A stretch of 64,000 nt of DNA from an uncultured Lachnospiraceae bacterium (GTDB taxonomy: Bacteria > Bacillota > Clostridia > Lachnospirales > Lachnospiraceae), in NCBI GenBank assembly GCA_946182825.1, contig CAMGZH010000004.1, forward strand, positions 1-64,000, given 5' to 3'. Shown here piece by piece: positions 24,661 to 34,901 of this stretch. The translations under genes were made by a program, and so were the position numbers. The notes beneath the pieces were generated by a model. That model was not told where the DNA came from, did not search any database, and saw only the letters and a list, made by a program, of their open reading frames with translations. How positions within the stretch are numbered: the stretch's first letter is position 1; each line of letters opens with the position of its first letter.

Positions 24661-26208
24661 GTGCTTGCATATGTAATCGCTGTAATGGTGACGCTTGTGA
24701 TTGCAATTCCCGTAAGCATCTTGGGCTGTAATTCCTACCATAAGAACGTTTCAGAACAGAAGGTAGGAAGTGCGGAAGAGCAGGCTCGTGCAATTATTGA
24801 CGAGGCTGTTAAGACGGCAGAGACCAAGAAGAGAGAGGCACTGCTTGAGGCGAAGGAAGAGTCCTTGAAGTCTAAGAATGAGATGGAGAAGGAGATCCGA
24901 GAGCGCCGCTCAGAAGTTCAGAAGAGTGAACACCGCGTACAGCAGAAGGAAGAGAATCTCGACCGTAAGCTGGAGAACGTGGAGAAGAAGGAATCGATTC
25001 TGGCTTCTAAGGAAGAGCAGATTCATCGGGAAAAGCAGAAATTGGCCGATCTTAGTCAGCAGAGGGTACAGGAACTAGAACGAATCTCAGGTCTGACCTC
25101 CGAACAGGCAAAAGAATATCTGTTACAAACTGTTGAAGAAGATGTTAAGGCTGATGCAGCTAGACTTGTTAAAGAGACTTTGGCCCAGGCTAAGGATGAT
25201 GCTAACAAGAAGGCAAAGGATATCGTGGTTACTGCCATCCAGAGATGTGCAGCGGATCACGTTGCTGAATCTACGATTTCCGTTGTACAGCTTCCAAGTG
25301 ATGAGATGAAAGGTCGCATCATTGGTCGAGAGGGACGTAATATTCGTACCCTTGAGACTTTGACCGGTGTTGAGCTGATCATCGATGATACACCGGAGGC
25401 TGTGGTTTTATCTGCCTTTGATCCGGTGCGCCGTGAGGTTGCACGAATTGCTCTGGAGAAGCTGATCGTTGATGGACGTATCCATCCGGCCAGAATCGAA
25501 GAGATGGTAGAGAAGGCTAAGAAAGAAGTAGACAATACCATTCGAGAAGAGGGTGAAACTGCCGTATTAGAGGCAGGTGTTCACGGTGTTAATACCGAGC
25601 TGATCAAGCTCCTCGGTCGAATGAAGTATCGTACCAGTTATGGACAGAATGCTTTGAAGCATTCAATTGAAGTGGCTCAGTTATGTGGATTACTTGCCGC
25701 AGAAGTGGGAGAGGATGTACGCCTTGCAAAGCGTGCCGGTCTCTTACATGATATCGGTAAGGCTGTCGATCACGAACAGGAAGGTTCTCACATCCAGTTG
25801 GGTGTAGAGCTTTGTAAGAAATATAAAGAACCACAGATCATTATTAATGCAGTTGCTGCTCATCATGGAGACAGCGAACCGGAGTCATTGATCGCGGTTC
25901 TGGTACAGGCGGCTGATACCATCAGTGCAGCCCGTCCGGGTGCTCGTCGTGAGACTTTGGATGCATACACCAACAGAATTCAACAGTTAGAAGACATCGC
26001 CAATGATTTTAAAGGCGTTGATAAGACTTTTGCCATTCAGGCAGGCAGAGAGATTCGTGTCATGGTAGTTCCTGAGAAAGTATCTGATGCGGATATGGTT
26101 CTTCTTGCCCGTGATATTTCAAAGCGCATTGAAAGTGAGCTTCAGTATCCGGGACAGATCAAGGTAAATGTGATTCGTGAATCACGTGTTACTGATTACG
26201 CAAAGTAA
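24661..26208 (+). CDS. rny: Ribonuclease Y
   Basis: 515 residues. One N-terminal membrane helix (about 2-23), a long charged coiled coil (about 30-195), a KH RNA-binding domain (about 209-275, with [12 protein letters not shown]) and an HD phosphohydrolase domain (His334, His363-Asp364). RNase Y is the membrane-bound endoribonuclease that starts mRNA decay in Firmicutes. The start is GTG 24661, five bases after AAAGGAGGT. It follows recA-recX but has its own promoter and terminator. Confidence 0.95.
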   Translation: MLAYVIAVMVTLVIAIPVSILGCNSYHKNVSEQKVGSAEEQARAIIDEAVKTAETKKREALLEAKEESLKSKNEMEKEIRERRSEVQKSEHRVQQKEENLDRKLENVEKKESILASKEEQIHREKQKLADLSQQRVQELERISGLTSEQAKEYLLQTVEEDVKADAARLVKETLAQAKDDANKKAKDIVVTAIQRCAADHVAESTISVVQLPSDEMKGRIIGREGRNIRTLETLTGVELIIDDTPEAVVLSAFDPVRREVARIALEKLIVDGRIHPARIEEMVEKAKKEVDNTIREEGETAVLEAGVHGVNTELIKLLGRMKYRTSYGQNALKHSIEVAQLCGLLAAEVGEDVRLAKRAGLLHDIGKAVDHEQEGSHIQLGVELCKKYKEPQIIINAVAAHHGDSEPESLIAVLVQAADTISAARPGARRETLDAYTNRIQQLEDIANDFKGVDKTFAIQAGREIRVMVVPEKVSDADMVLLARDISKRIESELQYPGQIKVNVIRESRVTDYAK

Positions 26209-26215
26209 AGAAGTG

Positions 26216-26249
26216 AGAGGATTGGCAGTATGTCAGTCCTCTTTTTTTG
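26216..26249 (+). terminator. rny terminator
   Basis: AGAGGATTG (26216-26224) pairs with CAGTCCTCT (26234-26242) with one G-T pair, followed by T7. Confidence 0.8.
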
Positions 26250-26369
26250 CCCAAGAAGGACAGAATGTGTCAAAATGTCATTTTGTTGCCATTACCACGT
26301 ACTTTTGTTTTTGCATTGTATAAAATGAAAGTCAAGCTCGGAGGAGTAGAGCTGTTCAAATCAATTTGT

Positions 26370-26398
26370 TTGAATTGCAAACTTCTACTGTGTATAAT
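26370..26398 (+). promoter_or_regulatory. suf operon promoter
   Basis: TTGAAT (26370-26375), 17 bases, TATAAT (26393-26398), followed by a leader of about 70 bases. Confidence 0.6.
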
Positions 26399-26429
26399 TA
26401 CTTTTGATTGATTTATGAAGTAAAACTAT

Positions 26430-26445
26430 AATTCCGATAGGAATT
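26430..26445 (+). promoter_or_regulatory. Candidate operator in the suf leader
   Basis: AATTCC-GATA-GGAATT is a perfect inverted repeat between the -10 box and the ribosome binding site. Its ATTCC-N4-GGAAT shape is like targets of Rrf2-family regulators (IscR, CymR), the usual controllers of Fe-S and cysteine genes. The assignment is inference. Confidence 0.45.
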
Positions 26446-26474
26446 AAGAATTAATATTAAGGAGGACATAAATC

Positions 26475-27239
26475 ATGGCAAGAGAAATCTTAAATGTCAG
26501 TGATTTGAAGGTACAGATCGAAGAGGATAATCGAGAGATCCTTCACGGTGTGAATTTATCTGTTGGAGAGGGTGAGGTACACGTTATCATGGGACCAAAC
26601 GGTGCCGGTAAGTCTACCTTGGGTTCTACTTTAATGGGTGATCCAAGATATCACATTACAGGAGGTAAGGTTAACTTCTTAGGCGAGGATATCACAGGTC
26701 TTCCGACGGATCAGATTGCTAAGAAGGGTATGTTCTTGTCCTTCCAGAACCCGGTGGAGGTTCCGGGAATTTCTCTTAGCAATTTTATCCGTACTTCTTT
26801 AGAGAATAAGACCGGCGAGCACATTCGTGTCTGGGATTTTAAGAAGCAGCTGGCAAAGACCATGGAGGTTTTAAACATGGATCCTTCTTATGCGGAGCGT
26901 GACCTTAATGTTGGTTTCTCCGGTGGTGAGAAGAAGAAGGCAGAGATCTTGCAGCTGTTAATGCTCAAGCCTGAGCTGGCGATCCTGGATGAGACAGATT
27001 CCGGATTGGATGTTGATGCGGTTCGTACAGTTTCTGCCGGTATCGAAGAGTACAAGAAGAGCGTTGGCGGTGCTCTGATCATTATTACACATTCCACAAG
27101 GATCTTAGAGTCCCTTAAGGTGGATAAGACACATGTTCTTGCTGCGGGTCAGGTCGTAGCAGACGGTGATGCTTCCATGGTGGAAGAGATCAACGAGAAT
27201 GGTTTCGAGAAATACGTTAAAGAGGGTGAAGATTCATGA
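26475..27239 (+). CDS. sufC: Fe-S cluster assembly ATPase SufC
   Basis: 254 residues, a soluble ABC-type ATPase with Walker A GPNGAGKST, signature FSGGEKKK and Walker B LAILDETDSGLD (the Thr-Asp pair after the Glu is typical of SufC). It drives the SufBCD scaffold that builds 4Fe-4S clusters. It is first in sufCBDSU. RBS AAGGAGG lies seven bases before ATG. The stop overlaps the sufB start by four bases. Confidence 0.96.
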   Translation: MAREILNVSDLKVQIEEDNREILHGVNLSVGEGEVHVIMGPNGAGKSTLGSTLMGDPRYHITGGKVNFLGEDITGLPTDQIAKKGMFLSFQNPVEVPGISLSNFIRTSLENKTGEHIRVWDFKKQLAKTMEVLNMDPSYAERDLNVGFSGGEKKKAEILQLLMLKPELAILDETDSGLDVDAVRTVSAGIEEYKKSVGGALIIITHSTRILESLKVDKTHVLAAGQVVADGDASMVEEINENGFEKYVKEGEDS

Positions 27240-28645
27240 AGGAAAAGGCAGTAGTAGCGGATATTGACCGCAGCATGTACGATTTCCGATATGATGAGAA
27301 GGATGCCTATAAGGTAGAAGAAGGTCTTACACCGGAAATCGTAGAACAGATTTCAAAGGAGAAGAATGATCCGCAGTGGATGCATGATTTTCGTCTGAAA
27401 TCGCTTGAAACTTATAACAAGATCCAGGTTCCACAGTGGGGTCCTTCCATTGAGGGGCTTGATATGGATCATATTGTTACCTATGTTCGTCCAAAGGACA
27501 ACAAGATGGTAAAGGATTGGGAAGATGTTCCGACCGATATCAAGGATACATTTGAGAAACTTGGTATCCCTCAGGCGGAGCGTAAGTCTCTTGCCGGTGT
27601 GGGTGCTCAGTACGATTCCGAGCTGGTATACCATAACGTCAAGGATGAGGTGGCTGCTCAGGGTGTCATCTATACCGATCTTGAGAGTGCAATGCATGGC
27701 GAGTATGCGGATATGATCCAGAAGCACTTTATGAAGCTTGTGCCTCCAACGGATCATAAATTTGCGGCTCTTCACGGCGCTGTGTGGTCCGGTGGTTCCT
27801 TTGTATATGTACCGAAGGGTGTTCATGTAGAGATTCCTCTTCAGTCTTACTTCCGTTTGAATGCAAAGGGTGCCGGACAGTTTGAGCATACGCTGATCAT
27901 TGTGGATGAGGGTGCCTACCTTCATTTCATCGAGGGATGTTCTGCACCGAAGTACAACGTGGCAAACCTTCATGCCGGTTGTGTTGAACTTTTCGTCGGC
28001 AAGAATGCTACCCTTCGTTATTCCACCATCGAGAATTGGTCTAAGAATATGTATAACCTTAACACCAAGCGCGCGAGAGTGGAAGAAGGCGGCAAGGTTG
28101 AGTGGATCTCCGGATCCTTCGGATCCCATGTGTCTTATCTATATCCGATGAGCGTGCTTGCAGGTAAGGATGCCCGCAGTGAGTTTACCGGTGTTACTTT
28201 TGCCGGTGCAGGTCAGAACCTTGATACCGGATGTAAGGTGATCCATAATGCACCGAATACATCATCTTACGTTAACACCAGAAGTATCAGTAAGGGCGGC
28301 GGAATCTCAACCTTCCGAAGCTCTGTTGTAGTAACGGAAAAGGCAAAGGGTTCCAAGTCTTCCGTTTCCTGTGCTTCTCTTATGTTGGATGATATTTCCC
28401 GCTCCGATACCATTCCGGCTATGGACATTCGTACCGATGATGCGGATATCGGACATGAGGCTAAGATCGGACGGATCAGCGATGAAGTTGTATTCTATCT
28501 GATGAGCCGTGGTATGTCAGAAGAAGATGCAAGAGCACTGATCGTCAGTGGTTTTGCTGATAATGTAAGCAAAGAGCTTCCTCTTGAGTATGCGGTTGAG
28601 ATGAACAACCTTATCCGACTTGAGATGAAGGGCAGCATTGGTTAA
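27236..28645 (+). CDS. sufB: Fe-S cluster scaffold protein SufB
   Basis: 469 residues, with the SufBD right-handed beta-helix core. It contains the family segments GGSFVYVPKGVHVEIPLQSYF, HFIEGCSAP (a candidate cluster-ligand Cys) and the C-terminal helix region DARALIVSGFA. SufB is the scaffold on which the cluster forms with SufC and SufD. It overlaps sufC (ATGA); sufD follows after 17 bases. Confidence 0.95.
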   Translation: MKEKAVVADIDRSMYDFRYDEKDAYKVEEGLTPEIVEQISKEKNDPQWMHDFRLKSLETYNKIQVPQWGPSIEGLDMDHIVTYVRPKDNKMVKDWEDVPTDIKDTFEKLGIPQAERKSLAGVGAQYDSELVYHNVKDEVAAQGVIYTDLESAMHGEYADMIQKHFMKLVPPTDHKFAALHGAVWSGGSFVYVPKGVHVEIPLQSYFRLNAKGAGQFEHTLIIVDEGAYLHFIEGCSAPKYNVANLHAGCVELFVGKNATLRYSTIENWSKNMYNLNTKRARVEEGGKVEWISGSFGSHVSYLYPMSVLAGKDARSEFTGVTFAGAGQNLDTGCKVIHNAPNTSSYVNTRSISKGGGISTFRSSVVVTEKAKGSKSSVSCASLMLDDISRSDTIPAMDIRTDDADIGHEAKIGRISDEVVFYLMSRGMSEEDARALIVSGFADNVSKELPLEYAVEMNNLIRLEMKGSIG

Positions 28646-28662
28646 GAAAGGAGAGAGAGCAT

Positions 28663-29724
28663 ATGAACAGCATGATCGTTAATACACTGCCTTCTCCTAC
28701 ATGGAACTGGCTGCATATGAACGAGCAGACCATTGAAGATTTTCCGGTCCTTGAAGAGGGCGCAGTGGAGATCGAAGTGCCGGAAGAGGTTGAGGCTGAG
28801 CCTCATGAGGCTTTTACCATTGAGAATGTTAAGACCGGAATGGGAGAAGACTTTCTTGCCATGGTGAAAAAGACAAAGCCGGACATTGACTTCTTTCGGG
28901 TTGCAGACGGGGTGAAGGTAGAAGAACCCCTGCGTCTTGATATTGCATACGAGAGTCAGGTAAATGCAGTCAATGCGGCAGAGATCATTGTTCCTGCCGG
29001 AAGTCATGTGGTATGCATTATGAACTTTTCTTCCGATGAGAAGGCAAGCGGAAATGCTGCAATGGAGACATTGTATCATGTTGCCGAGAATGCATCCCTG
29101 ACACTGATTCAGGTAACAGCTTTAAGTGACGAGCTTAACTTTTTTAATGATATCGGTGGAGAATGTGATGAGAGAGGTAACTTCTCTTTGATCCAGGTGG
29201 TTTTAGGTGGCAAGAAGACATATCTTGGAAGCCATACGGCACTGTCCGGTTACAAGAGCAGCCTGAACACGGATCTGGCATACCTTGTAAAGGGAAACAG
29301 TGGACTTGATGTCAATTATATTGCTTCCCATACCGGAAGGAAGACCACTTGTGATATTCATGCAAACGGTGTGCTTCGTGATCACGGACAGAAGATGTTC
29401 CGTGGCACCATCGACTTTGTAAAGGGATGTGCCGGAGCTGTAGGAACCGAGGTGGAGGATGTCCTCCTTATGGATGAGACGGTTTCCAACCAGACCATTC
29501 CGGTGATCTTGTGTGCAGAGGAAGATGTTGAAGGTAATCACGGAGCTACCATTGGTAAGTTGCCGGAGGAACTGATGTTTTACCTGAAGAGCCGTGGTAT
29601 GAGTGAAGAGGCCATTTATGAGATGATGGCTATTGCACGTATTGAAGCGGTTGCGGATAAGATTCACGATGAAAAGACAAGATCGTTGATCGCAGACAGA
29701 CTTGGAAGAGCAGAAGAGGTATAA
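28663..29724 (+). CDS. sufD: Fe-S cluster assembly protein SufD
   Basis: 353 residues, a shorter SufBD-family protein that shares the C-terminal pattern with SufB (CDIHANGVLRDHGQKMFRG, then FYLKSRGMSEEAIYEMM). It partners SufB and SufC in iron delivery. RBS AAGGAGAG lies upstream of the ATG. The sufS start is two bases after its stop. Confidence 0.93.
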   Translation: MNSMIVNTLPSPTWNWLHMNEQTIEDFPVLEEGAVEIEVPEEVEAEPHEAFTIENVKTGMGEDFLAMVKKTKPDIDFFRVADGVKVEEPLRLDIAYESQVNAVNAAEIIVPAGSHVVCIMNFSSDEKASGNAAMETLYHVAENASLTLIQVTALSDELNFFNDIGGECDERGNFSLIQVVLGGKKTYLGSHTALSGYKSSLNTDLAYLVKGNSGLDVNYIASHTGRKTTCDIHANGVLRDHGQKMFRGTIDFVKGCAGAVGTEVEDVLLMDETVSNQTIPVILCAEEDVEGNHGATIGKLPEELMFYLKSRGMSEEAIYEMMAIARIEAVADKIHDEKTRSLIADRLGRAEEV

Positions 29725-29725
29725 A

Positions 29726-30949
29726 ATGACAGAAAAGGATCAGCTTATTCGGAAAGAATTTCCGATCTTGAAAAACAGAAATGTAATATATCTTGATAAC
29801 GCGGCAACTTCTCAGAAGCCGCCCTGCGTTATTGAGGCGTCCAATCGGTATTACAATATGCATAATGCGAATCCCCTTCGTGGATTATATGAATTGTCTG
29901 TTGATGCAACAGATGCATATGAGAATGCCCGTAAGACAGTGGCCGATTTTATCGGAGCGAACCGTCCGGAGGAGATCGTTTTTACAAGAAATGCATCGGA
30001 AAGTCTGAATCTGATTGCTTATTCTTATGCCAGAACCTTCCTGAAGGAGGGGGATGAGATCATTTGTACTATTGCCGAGCATCACAGTAATATGTTGCCT
30101 TGGCAACAGGCTGCCAAGGCAACTGGAGCGAAGCTGACCTATCTCTACTGTGAGAAGGACGGTACATTGACTCCGGAGATGTTAGAGGAGATCATTTCAG
30201 ATAACACCAAGCTGGTGGCTGTAACACAGATCAGCAATGTGTTTGGACGATTAAATGACATTAAGGGATTTGCAAAGGTTGCCCATGCCCATGGTGCTCT
30301 TCTGGTAGCAGACGGTGCTCAGTCGGTTCCTCATGTTCCGGTGGATGTGCAGGAGCTTGACTGCGACTTTTTGGCATTTTCCGGTCATAAGATGTTTGCG
30401 CCTATGGGTATCGGTGCACTCTACGCCAAGTATGACCTGCTGGAGAAGATGCCTCCGTTCCTCTACGGTGGTGAGATGATCGAATATGTGACCACTGAGG
30501 GTGCGACCTATGCGGAGGTTCCACACAAGTTTGAGGCCGGTACGGTCAATGTTGGTGGAGCGGTAGGTCTTGCTGAGGCCATTCGTTTTATGCAGCGTTT
30601 CGGATGGGAGACCATCATGAAGCGAGAGGATGATCTGACGAGCTATGCGATGGAAAAGATGAAGAAGTATCCGTATGTTCATATCATCGGTTCCGAGGAT
30701 CCGAAGGAGCATCACGGTATCATTACCTTTAAGCTGGATGGTGTTCATCCCCATGATATTGCTGCTATTTTTGATGAGCATGGTATTGCGGTACGTGCCG
30801 GACATCACTGTGCGCAGCCGCTGATGAAGTATCTTGGTACTTTGTCTACCACAAGAGCCTCTCTGGCATTCTATAACAACAAAGAGGATATCGATGCATT
30901 CGTCGAAACTCTGGTGGGAATTCGAAAGGAAATGGGATATGCAGAATAA
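29726..30949 (+). CDS. sufS: Cysteine desulfurase SufS
   Basis: 407 residues, a class V PLP enzyme. The cofactor Lys222 is in FSGHKMFAPMG and the catalytic Cys362 in RAGHHCAQPLM. It takes sulfur from cysteine as a persulfide and passes it to SufU. ATG 29726 is chosen (AAGAGGT lies five bases before it); an in-frame codon at 29702 inside sufD has weaker support. sufU overlaps the last 11 bases. Confidence 0.96.
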   Translation: MTEKDQLIRKEFPILKNRNVIYLDNAATSQKPPCVIEASNRYYNMHNANPLRGLYELSVDATDAYENARKTVADFIGANRPEEIVFTRNASESLNLIAYSYARTFLKEGDEIICTIAEHHSNMLPWQQAAKATGAKLTYLYCEKDGTLTPEMLEEIISDNTKLVAVTQISNVFGRLNDIKGFAKVAHAHGALLVADGAQSVPHVPVDVQELDCDFLAFSGHKMFAPMGIGALYAKYDLLEKMPPFLYGGEMIEYVTTEGATYAEVPHKFEAGTVNVGGAVGLAEAIRFMQRFGWETIMKREDDLTSYAMEKMKKYPYVHIIGSEDPKEHHGIITFKLDGVHPHDIAAIFDEHGIAVRAGHHCAQPLMKYLGTLSTTRASLAFYNNKEDIDAFVETLVGIRKEMGYAE

Positions 30950-31364
30950 TACGTTTTACAATGAAGTGTTGACCGATCATAACCTTCATCCTGTACATAA
31001 ATATCATTTAGAGGGTGCTAATTTTTCTCTGGAGGGTGTGAACCCATCCTGCGGAGATGACATTGTCTTAAGTCTTAAGGTAGAGGATGGCAAGATCGTT
31101 GATGGAGCTTATGAGGGGGACGGATGTGCCATTTCCCAGGCTTCCGCAGATATGATGCTGGATCTTGTGATCGGAAAAACAAAGGAAGAGGCGGAGCGTC
31201 TGGCGGATATTTTTCTTAGAATGATCAAGGGAACCATCACCGAGGAAGAAAAGGAAGAGCTGGAAGAGGCTTCGATCCTTTCCGATGTTTCTCATATGCC
31301 GGCCCGTGTTAAGTGTGCTGTCCTTGGATGGCATACCATGCAGGAGATGCTGGAAGAAGTATAG
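30939..31364 (+). CDS. sufU: Zinc-dependent sulfurtransferase SufU
   Basis: 141 residues. The zinc ligands match SufU and not IscU: Cys38, Asp40 (CGDD), Cys63 (DGCAIS) and Cys126 (RVKCAVLGW). It also has the SufU insert between the second and third ligands. SufU accepts sulfur from SufS and is the last gene of the suf operon. ATG 30939 follows AAAGGA by eight bases. A terminator follows that also carries the addB ribosome binding site. Confidence 0.94.
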   Translation: MQNNTFYNEVLTDHNLHPVHKYHLEGANFSLEGVNPSCGDDIVLSLKVEDGKIVDGAYEGDGCAISQASADMMLDLVIGKTKEEAERLADIFLRMIKGTITEEEKEELEEASILSDVSHMPARVKCAVLGWHTMQEMLEEV

Positions 31365-31377
31365 AATATATGTTCAC

Positions 31378-31430
31378 AAAAGGTCTTCTTATTGCTACAA
31401 TGTAAGGTAGCAGTAAGGAGGTCTTTTTTT
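31378..31430 (+). terminator. suf terminator whose 3' arm holds the addB ribosome binding site
   Basis: A 21-base arm (31378-31398) pairs with 31407-31427 through about 17 Watson-Crick pairs plus G-T pairs, with an eight-base loop and T7 after the stem. The addB site AAGGAGG (31415-31421) lies in the 3' arm, nine bases before ATG 31431. In a read-through transcript the stem would hide that site. Confidence 0.7.
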
Positions 31431-34400
31431 ATGTCTATGCAGCTGATCTTAGGTGGTAGCGGAAGCGGTAAATCCACATGGGCGTTTGACTATATGATTT
31501 CAGAAGCCAAGAAGCATCCGGATCGTTCGTACCTGATTATGGTTCCGGAGCAGTTTACCATGCAGACCCAGAGGGCACTGGTTTTTGCTCATCCCAATAA
31601 GAGCATTATGAACATTGATGTTTTATCCTTTGAGCGTCTTGCTTATCGTGTATTTGATGAATTGGGCACGTTCTGCGGCAGTGTTCTGACCGAGACGGGT
31701 AAGAGTCTTTTGATCCGTCATGTGGCTTCCTGTCATGAGCAGGAGCTTACGGTCCTTCGACGGAATATGAATCGTAAGGGATATGTAGGTGAGGTCAAGT
31801 CTTTGATCAGTGAGCTGGAACAGTACCATATCCTGCCGGATGATCTCCTTAAGATGGAGGAGACAGAGCATATGCCTTCCTCCTTTAAGTCCAAGGCGGA
31901 GGATATCCGAAGGATCTACAGCGGGTATCTGGAGTATCTGCAGGAGGGCTACGTATCCAAGGAACGGGTGTTAGAGCTGTTTGCCCAGGTGGCTTCCCAG
32001 TCCCTTCTGATCCGCGATGCCATCATCTGTTTTGACGGGTATACCGGTTTTACCCCCATCCAGAAGGAAGTTCTGCGCTGTATCTACCCAATGGTTCATA
32101 AGATGCTTTGCACGGTTGCTGTTGATCCGAGGGAGAACTATCAGAAGGAACCGGGGGAGGAGGAACTTTTTGCTCTCAGTAAGAAGACCATCCGTTTTAT
32201 GGAGGAACTGTGCGACCATCAGATGGAAGAACCGGTGATCTTAGATGGTACGTTGGGGCGGCATAAGCCGGGAAGTCGGCTGTTTTTCCTTCAGCAGAAT
32301 CTGTTTCGCAATGAGAGTGAGGTCTATTCCGGTGGAGATGAGGATGCCATTGGTATCTTCCATGTATCCGATCCCTATCGGGAGCTTTTGTTTGCGGCAG
32401 GTGAGATCAAACGGCAGATGCAAGAGGATCCCTCCCTTCATTACCGCGATTTTGCTGTTGTCTGTGCCAATATGCAGGATTATCAGTATCATTTGGGTGG
32501 CGTCTTCGAACGGGCGCAGATCCCTGTATTTATGGATCAGAGGCAGGAGGAGGTCTATCATCCCCTTCTGGAGTTTGTGGACAGTGCCCTGGAAGTGGTA
32601 ACGGATAAGATGTCTTACGAGAGCCTGATCCGTCTTTTGCGTACCGGGTTGCTGCCGTTAGAGGAGGATGAGATCGATCGGCTGGATAACTATCTGTATG
32701 TGTCCGGGATCCGCGGGATCCGTAAGCTGTCCCATCCTTTTACCAGAACGCCAAAGAACTATGACGGGAAGATGCTTGCTGAGCTGAATGGGATCCGTGA
32801 GAAGTTTATGGAGCCTTTGGCCCTCTTTTACAATAAGCAGACCAGGGCGAAGGTCAGCGTAAGAGAGAGGAGCCGCTTCTTGTATGAGCTGCTTCGTGCC
32901 TATGGAGTGGAAGAACAGCTTGTTGCGATGATGGAGGAAGGTCAGGAGGCTGAGGATCAGGATAAGGTTCGGGTCAATCAGGAGCTCTATCCTTTCCTTA
33001 TGGAGCTTTTGGATCAGTGCGTGGAACTGATCGGGGATGAGATCATTGAACTTCGGGACTATAAGGATATGCTTTCTTCCGGTATGGAGAATGTTTCGGT
33101 GGCCAAGATCCCGCAGAGTAACGACTCTGTGATCTTTGGTGATCTGGAGCGAACCAGACTGGATGATATCCGGTGTCTTATTTTGCTGGGAGCAAGTGAC
33201 GGTGCCATTCCACGGAGCAGTACCACCGCCGGTATTTTTTCACAGGCGGAGCGCCAGATCTTAAAGGATGCAGATTATGAGCTAGCTCCTACGGATCGTG
33301 AGAAGGCCTTTACACAGAAGTTTTATCTGTATCTGGTTTTAACCAAGCCGAAGGAGAAGCTGATCATCACCTACGCCGGAATGAACCGTGAGGGAGAGGC
33401 CACGGCGGCTTCCTATCTGGTGGAGACCATAGAAGAGATGTATCAGGGACTGAAGACCCGGGAGATCCCGGATGAATCAGAGGTTTATCTTTGGACCATG
33501 GAGGGAGCGACTCTTTTGCTTTCTGCTCTTCTTAGAAGGGCTGCCTCCGGTGAGGAGATGCTGCCGCAGCAGAAGAAGCTTTTGGCAGATCTTCTCCGTG
33601 TAAAAAAGGCAGATGATCCCGAGGAGTTTGAACTGATGCTGGGCAGTGCTTTCTACCGGTATCGGCATGATCCGGTCAGCAGAACGGTTCAGAAGGCCCT
33701 CTCGGGAGATCATCTTCGCATGTCCGTCAGCCGGCTGGAAGGTTATGCCAGGTGCGCCTATGCCTACTATCTGGAATACGGTCTACGGCTTCAGCAGAGA
33801 CAGCGGTATGTAATGGAAGCCTCCGATATGGGAGAGATGTACCACAGTGTGCTGGAACATTATGCAAGGTATTTGAAGGACAGTGGTTTTACCTGGATGG
33901 ACATCCCACAGGAGGACAGTGATGCGATCTTAGAGGACAGCATGGAAGATGCCCTTAAGGAATTCGGTAAGGCTGATCTTATGGAGTCGCCAAGGGATGC
34001 CTATGTCTTCCATCAGATTAAAAGTACCATGAAGCGAACCATCTGGGCCCTGACCTATCAGGTTCGGAAGGGGAATTTTGTTCCGTCCCGTTTTGAGGTG
34101 GCCCTCAGCCGGATCGATAAAAAGGAAAACCTTACACGGGAACTGTCTGACGGCAGTAAGCTTGAGCTTACCGGTACCATCGACCGGGTGGATCTTGCAG
34201 AGGATGAAAAGCAGGTGTTCGTCAAGATCATTGATTATAAATCCTCTCATCAGGATATCGATGGAGGCGGATTGTATCATGGGATTCAGGTACAGCTTCT
34301 GTTTTATCTGAATGCGGCGGTTCGTGGCATTCAGGAGAATGAAACTCGTGTGGTTAAGCCGGGGGCTGTGTTTTACTACCATGTGGATGATCCACTGGTG

Positions 34401-34901
34401 GAAGGTGATCTCCTCCTTAGTGAAGAAGAGGTCAAGGCGGCACAGATCAAGGAATTACGTTCGAACGGCCTGGTGGTATCCGACGAGCAGGTTTACCGGA
34501 ATCTTGACCGGGATCTGGCGGTGGCCTTCGATAACAATGAAAGCTATAACTCCGATGTCGTTCGGGTCGCCAGCAAAAAGGACGGAACCCCCACGGCAAG
34601 CAGTAAGGTGATCTCCCCGGAGGATCTGAATGTTTTGTGTGACTTTGTGGAGAAGAAGACAAAGGATCTGGGAGAAGAGATCCTTTCCGGCAAGATCGAT
34701 GCAGCGCCTTATCGTATGGGGACAAAGAGTGGCTGTGATTTTTGCCCGTTTAAGAGTGTCTGCGGTTTTGATCCGCGTATGAATGGATTTGATTACAGGG
34801 ATATTCCGTCCCAGAAGATTGAGGAAGTTATACCGATGATTCGTGAAGAATTAGGAATTTTTACAGAAAGCACATCCCATGAGGAAGGAGAGGACGCATG
34901 A
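31431..34901 (+). CDS. addB: ATP-dependent helicase/nuclease subunit B (AddB)
   Basis: 1156 residues. Walker A is GGSGSGKSTWA near the N-terminus. The C-terminal PD-(D/E)xK nuclease domain (IKIIDYKSS) is braced by a 4Fe-4S motif: Cys775 (GYARC), Cys1102, Cys1105 and Cys1111 (CDFCPFKSVC). The spacing matches AddB of Bacillus. With AddA it resects DNA double-strand breaks for RecA loading. No promoter of its own was found, so expression may depend on read-through from suf. addA overlaps its stop by four bases. Confidence 0.95.
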   Translation: MSMQLILGGSGSGKSTWAFDYMISEAKKHPDRSYLIMVPEQFTMQTQRALVFAHPNKSIMNIDVLSFERLAYRVFDELGTFCGSVLTETGKSLLIRHVASCHEQELTVLRRNMNRKGYVGEVKSLISELEQYHILPDDLLKMEETEHMPSSFKSKAEDIRRIYSGYLEYLQEGYVSKERVLELFAQVASQSLLIRDAIICFDGYTGFTPIQKEVLRCIYPMVHKMLCTVAVDPRENYQKEPGEEELFALSKKTIRFMEELCDHQMEEPVILDGTLGRHKPGSRLFFLQQNLFRNESEVYSGGDEDAIGIFHVSDPYRELLFAAGEIKRQMQEDPSLHYRDFAVVCANMQDYQYHLGGVFERAQIPVFMDQRQEEVYHPLLEFVDSALEVVTDKMSYESLIRLLRTGLLPLEEDEIDRLDNYLYVSGIRGIRKLSHPFTRTPKNYDGKMLAELNGIREKFMEPLALFYNKQTRAKVSVRERSRFLYELLRAYGVEEQLVAMMEEGQEAEDQDKVRVNQELYPFLMELLDQCVELIGDEIIELRDYKDMLSSGMENVSVAKIPQSNDSVIFGDLERTRLDDIRCLILLGASDGAIPRSSTTAGIFSQAERQILKDADYELAPTDREKAFTQKFYLYLVLTKPKEKLIITYAGMNREGEATAASYLVETIEEMYQGLKTREIPDESEVYLWTMEGATLLLSALLRRAASGEEMLPQQKKLLADLLRVKKADDPEEFELMLGSAFYRYRHDPVSRTVQKALSGDHLRMSVSRLEGYARCAYAYYLEYGLRLQQRQRYVMEASDMGEMYHSVLEHYARYLKDSGFTWMDIPQEDSDAILEDSMEDALKEFGKADLMESPRDAYVFHQIKSTMKRTIWALTYQVRKGNFVPSRFEVALSRIDKKENLTRELSDGSKLELTGTIDRVDLAEDEKQVFVKIIDYKSSHQDIDGGGLYHGIQVQLLFYLNAAVRGIQENETRVVKPGAVFYYHVDDPLVEGDLLLSEEEVKAAQIKELRSNGLVVSDEQVYRNLDRDLAVAFDNNESYNSDVVRVASKKDGTPTASSKVISPEDLNVLCDFVEKKTKDLGEEILSGKIDAAPYRMGTKSGCDFCPFKSVCGFDPRMNGFDYRDIPSQKIEEVIPMIREELGIFTESTSHEEGEDA

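Noticed and set aside
27353..28129. A 258-codon minus-strand frame opposite sufB
   Set aside because: Same reasoning: shadow of a conserved gene, no regulatory signals.
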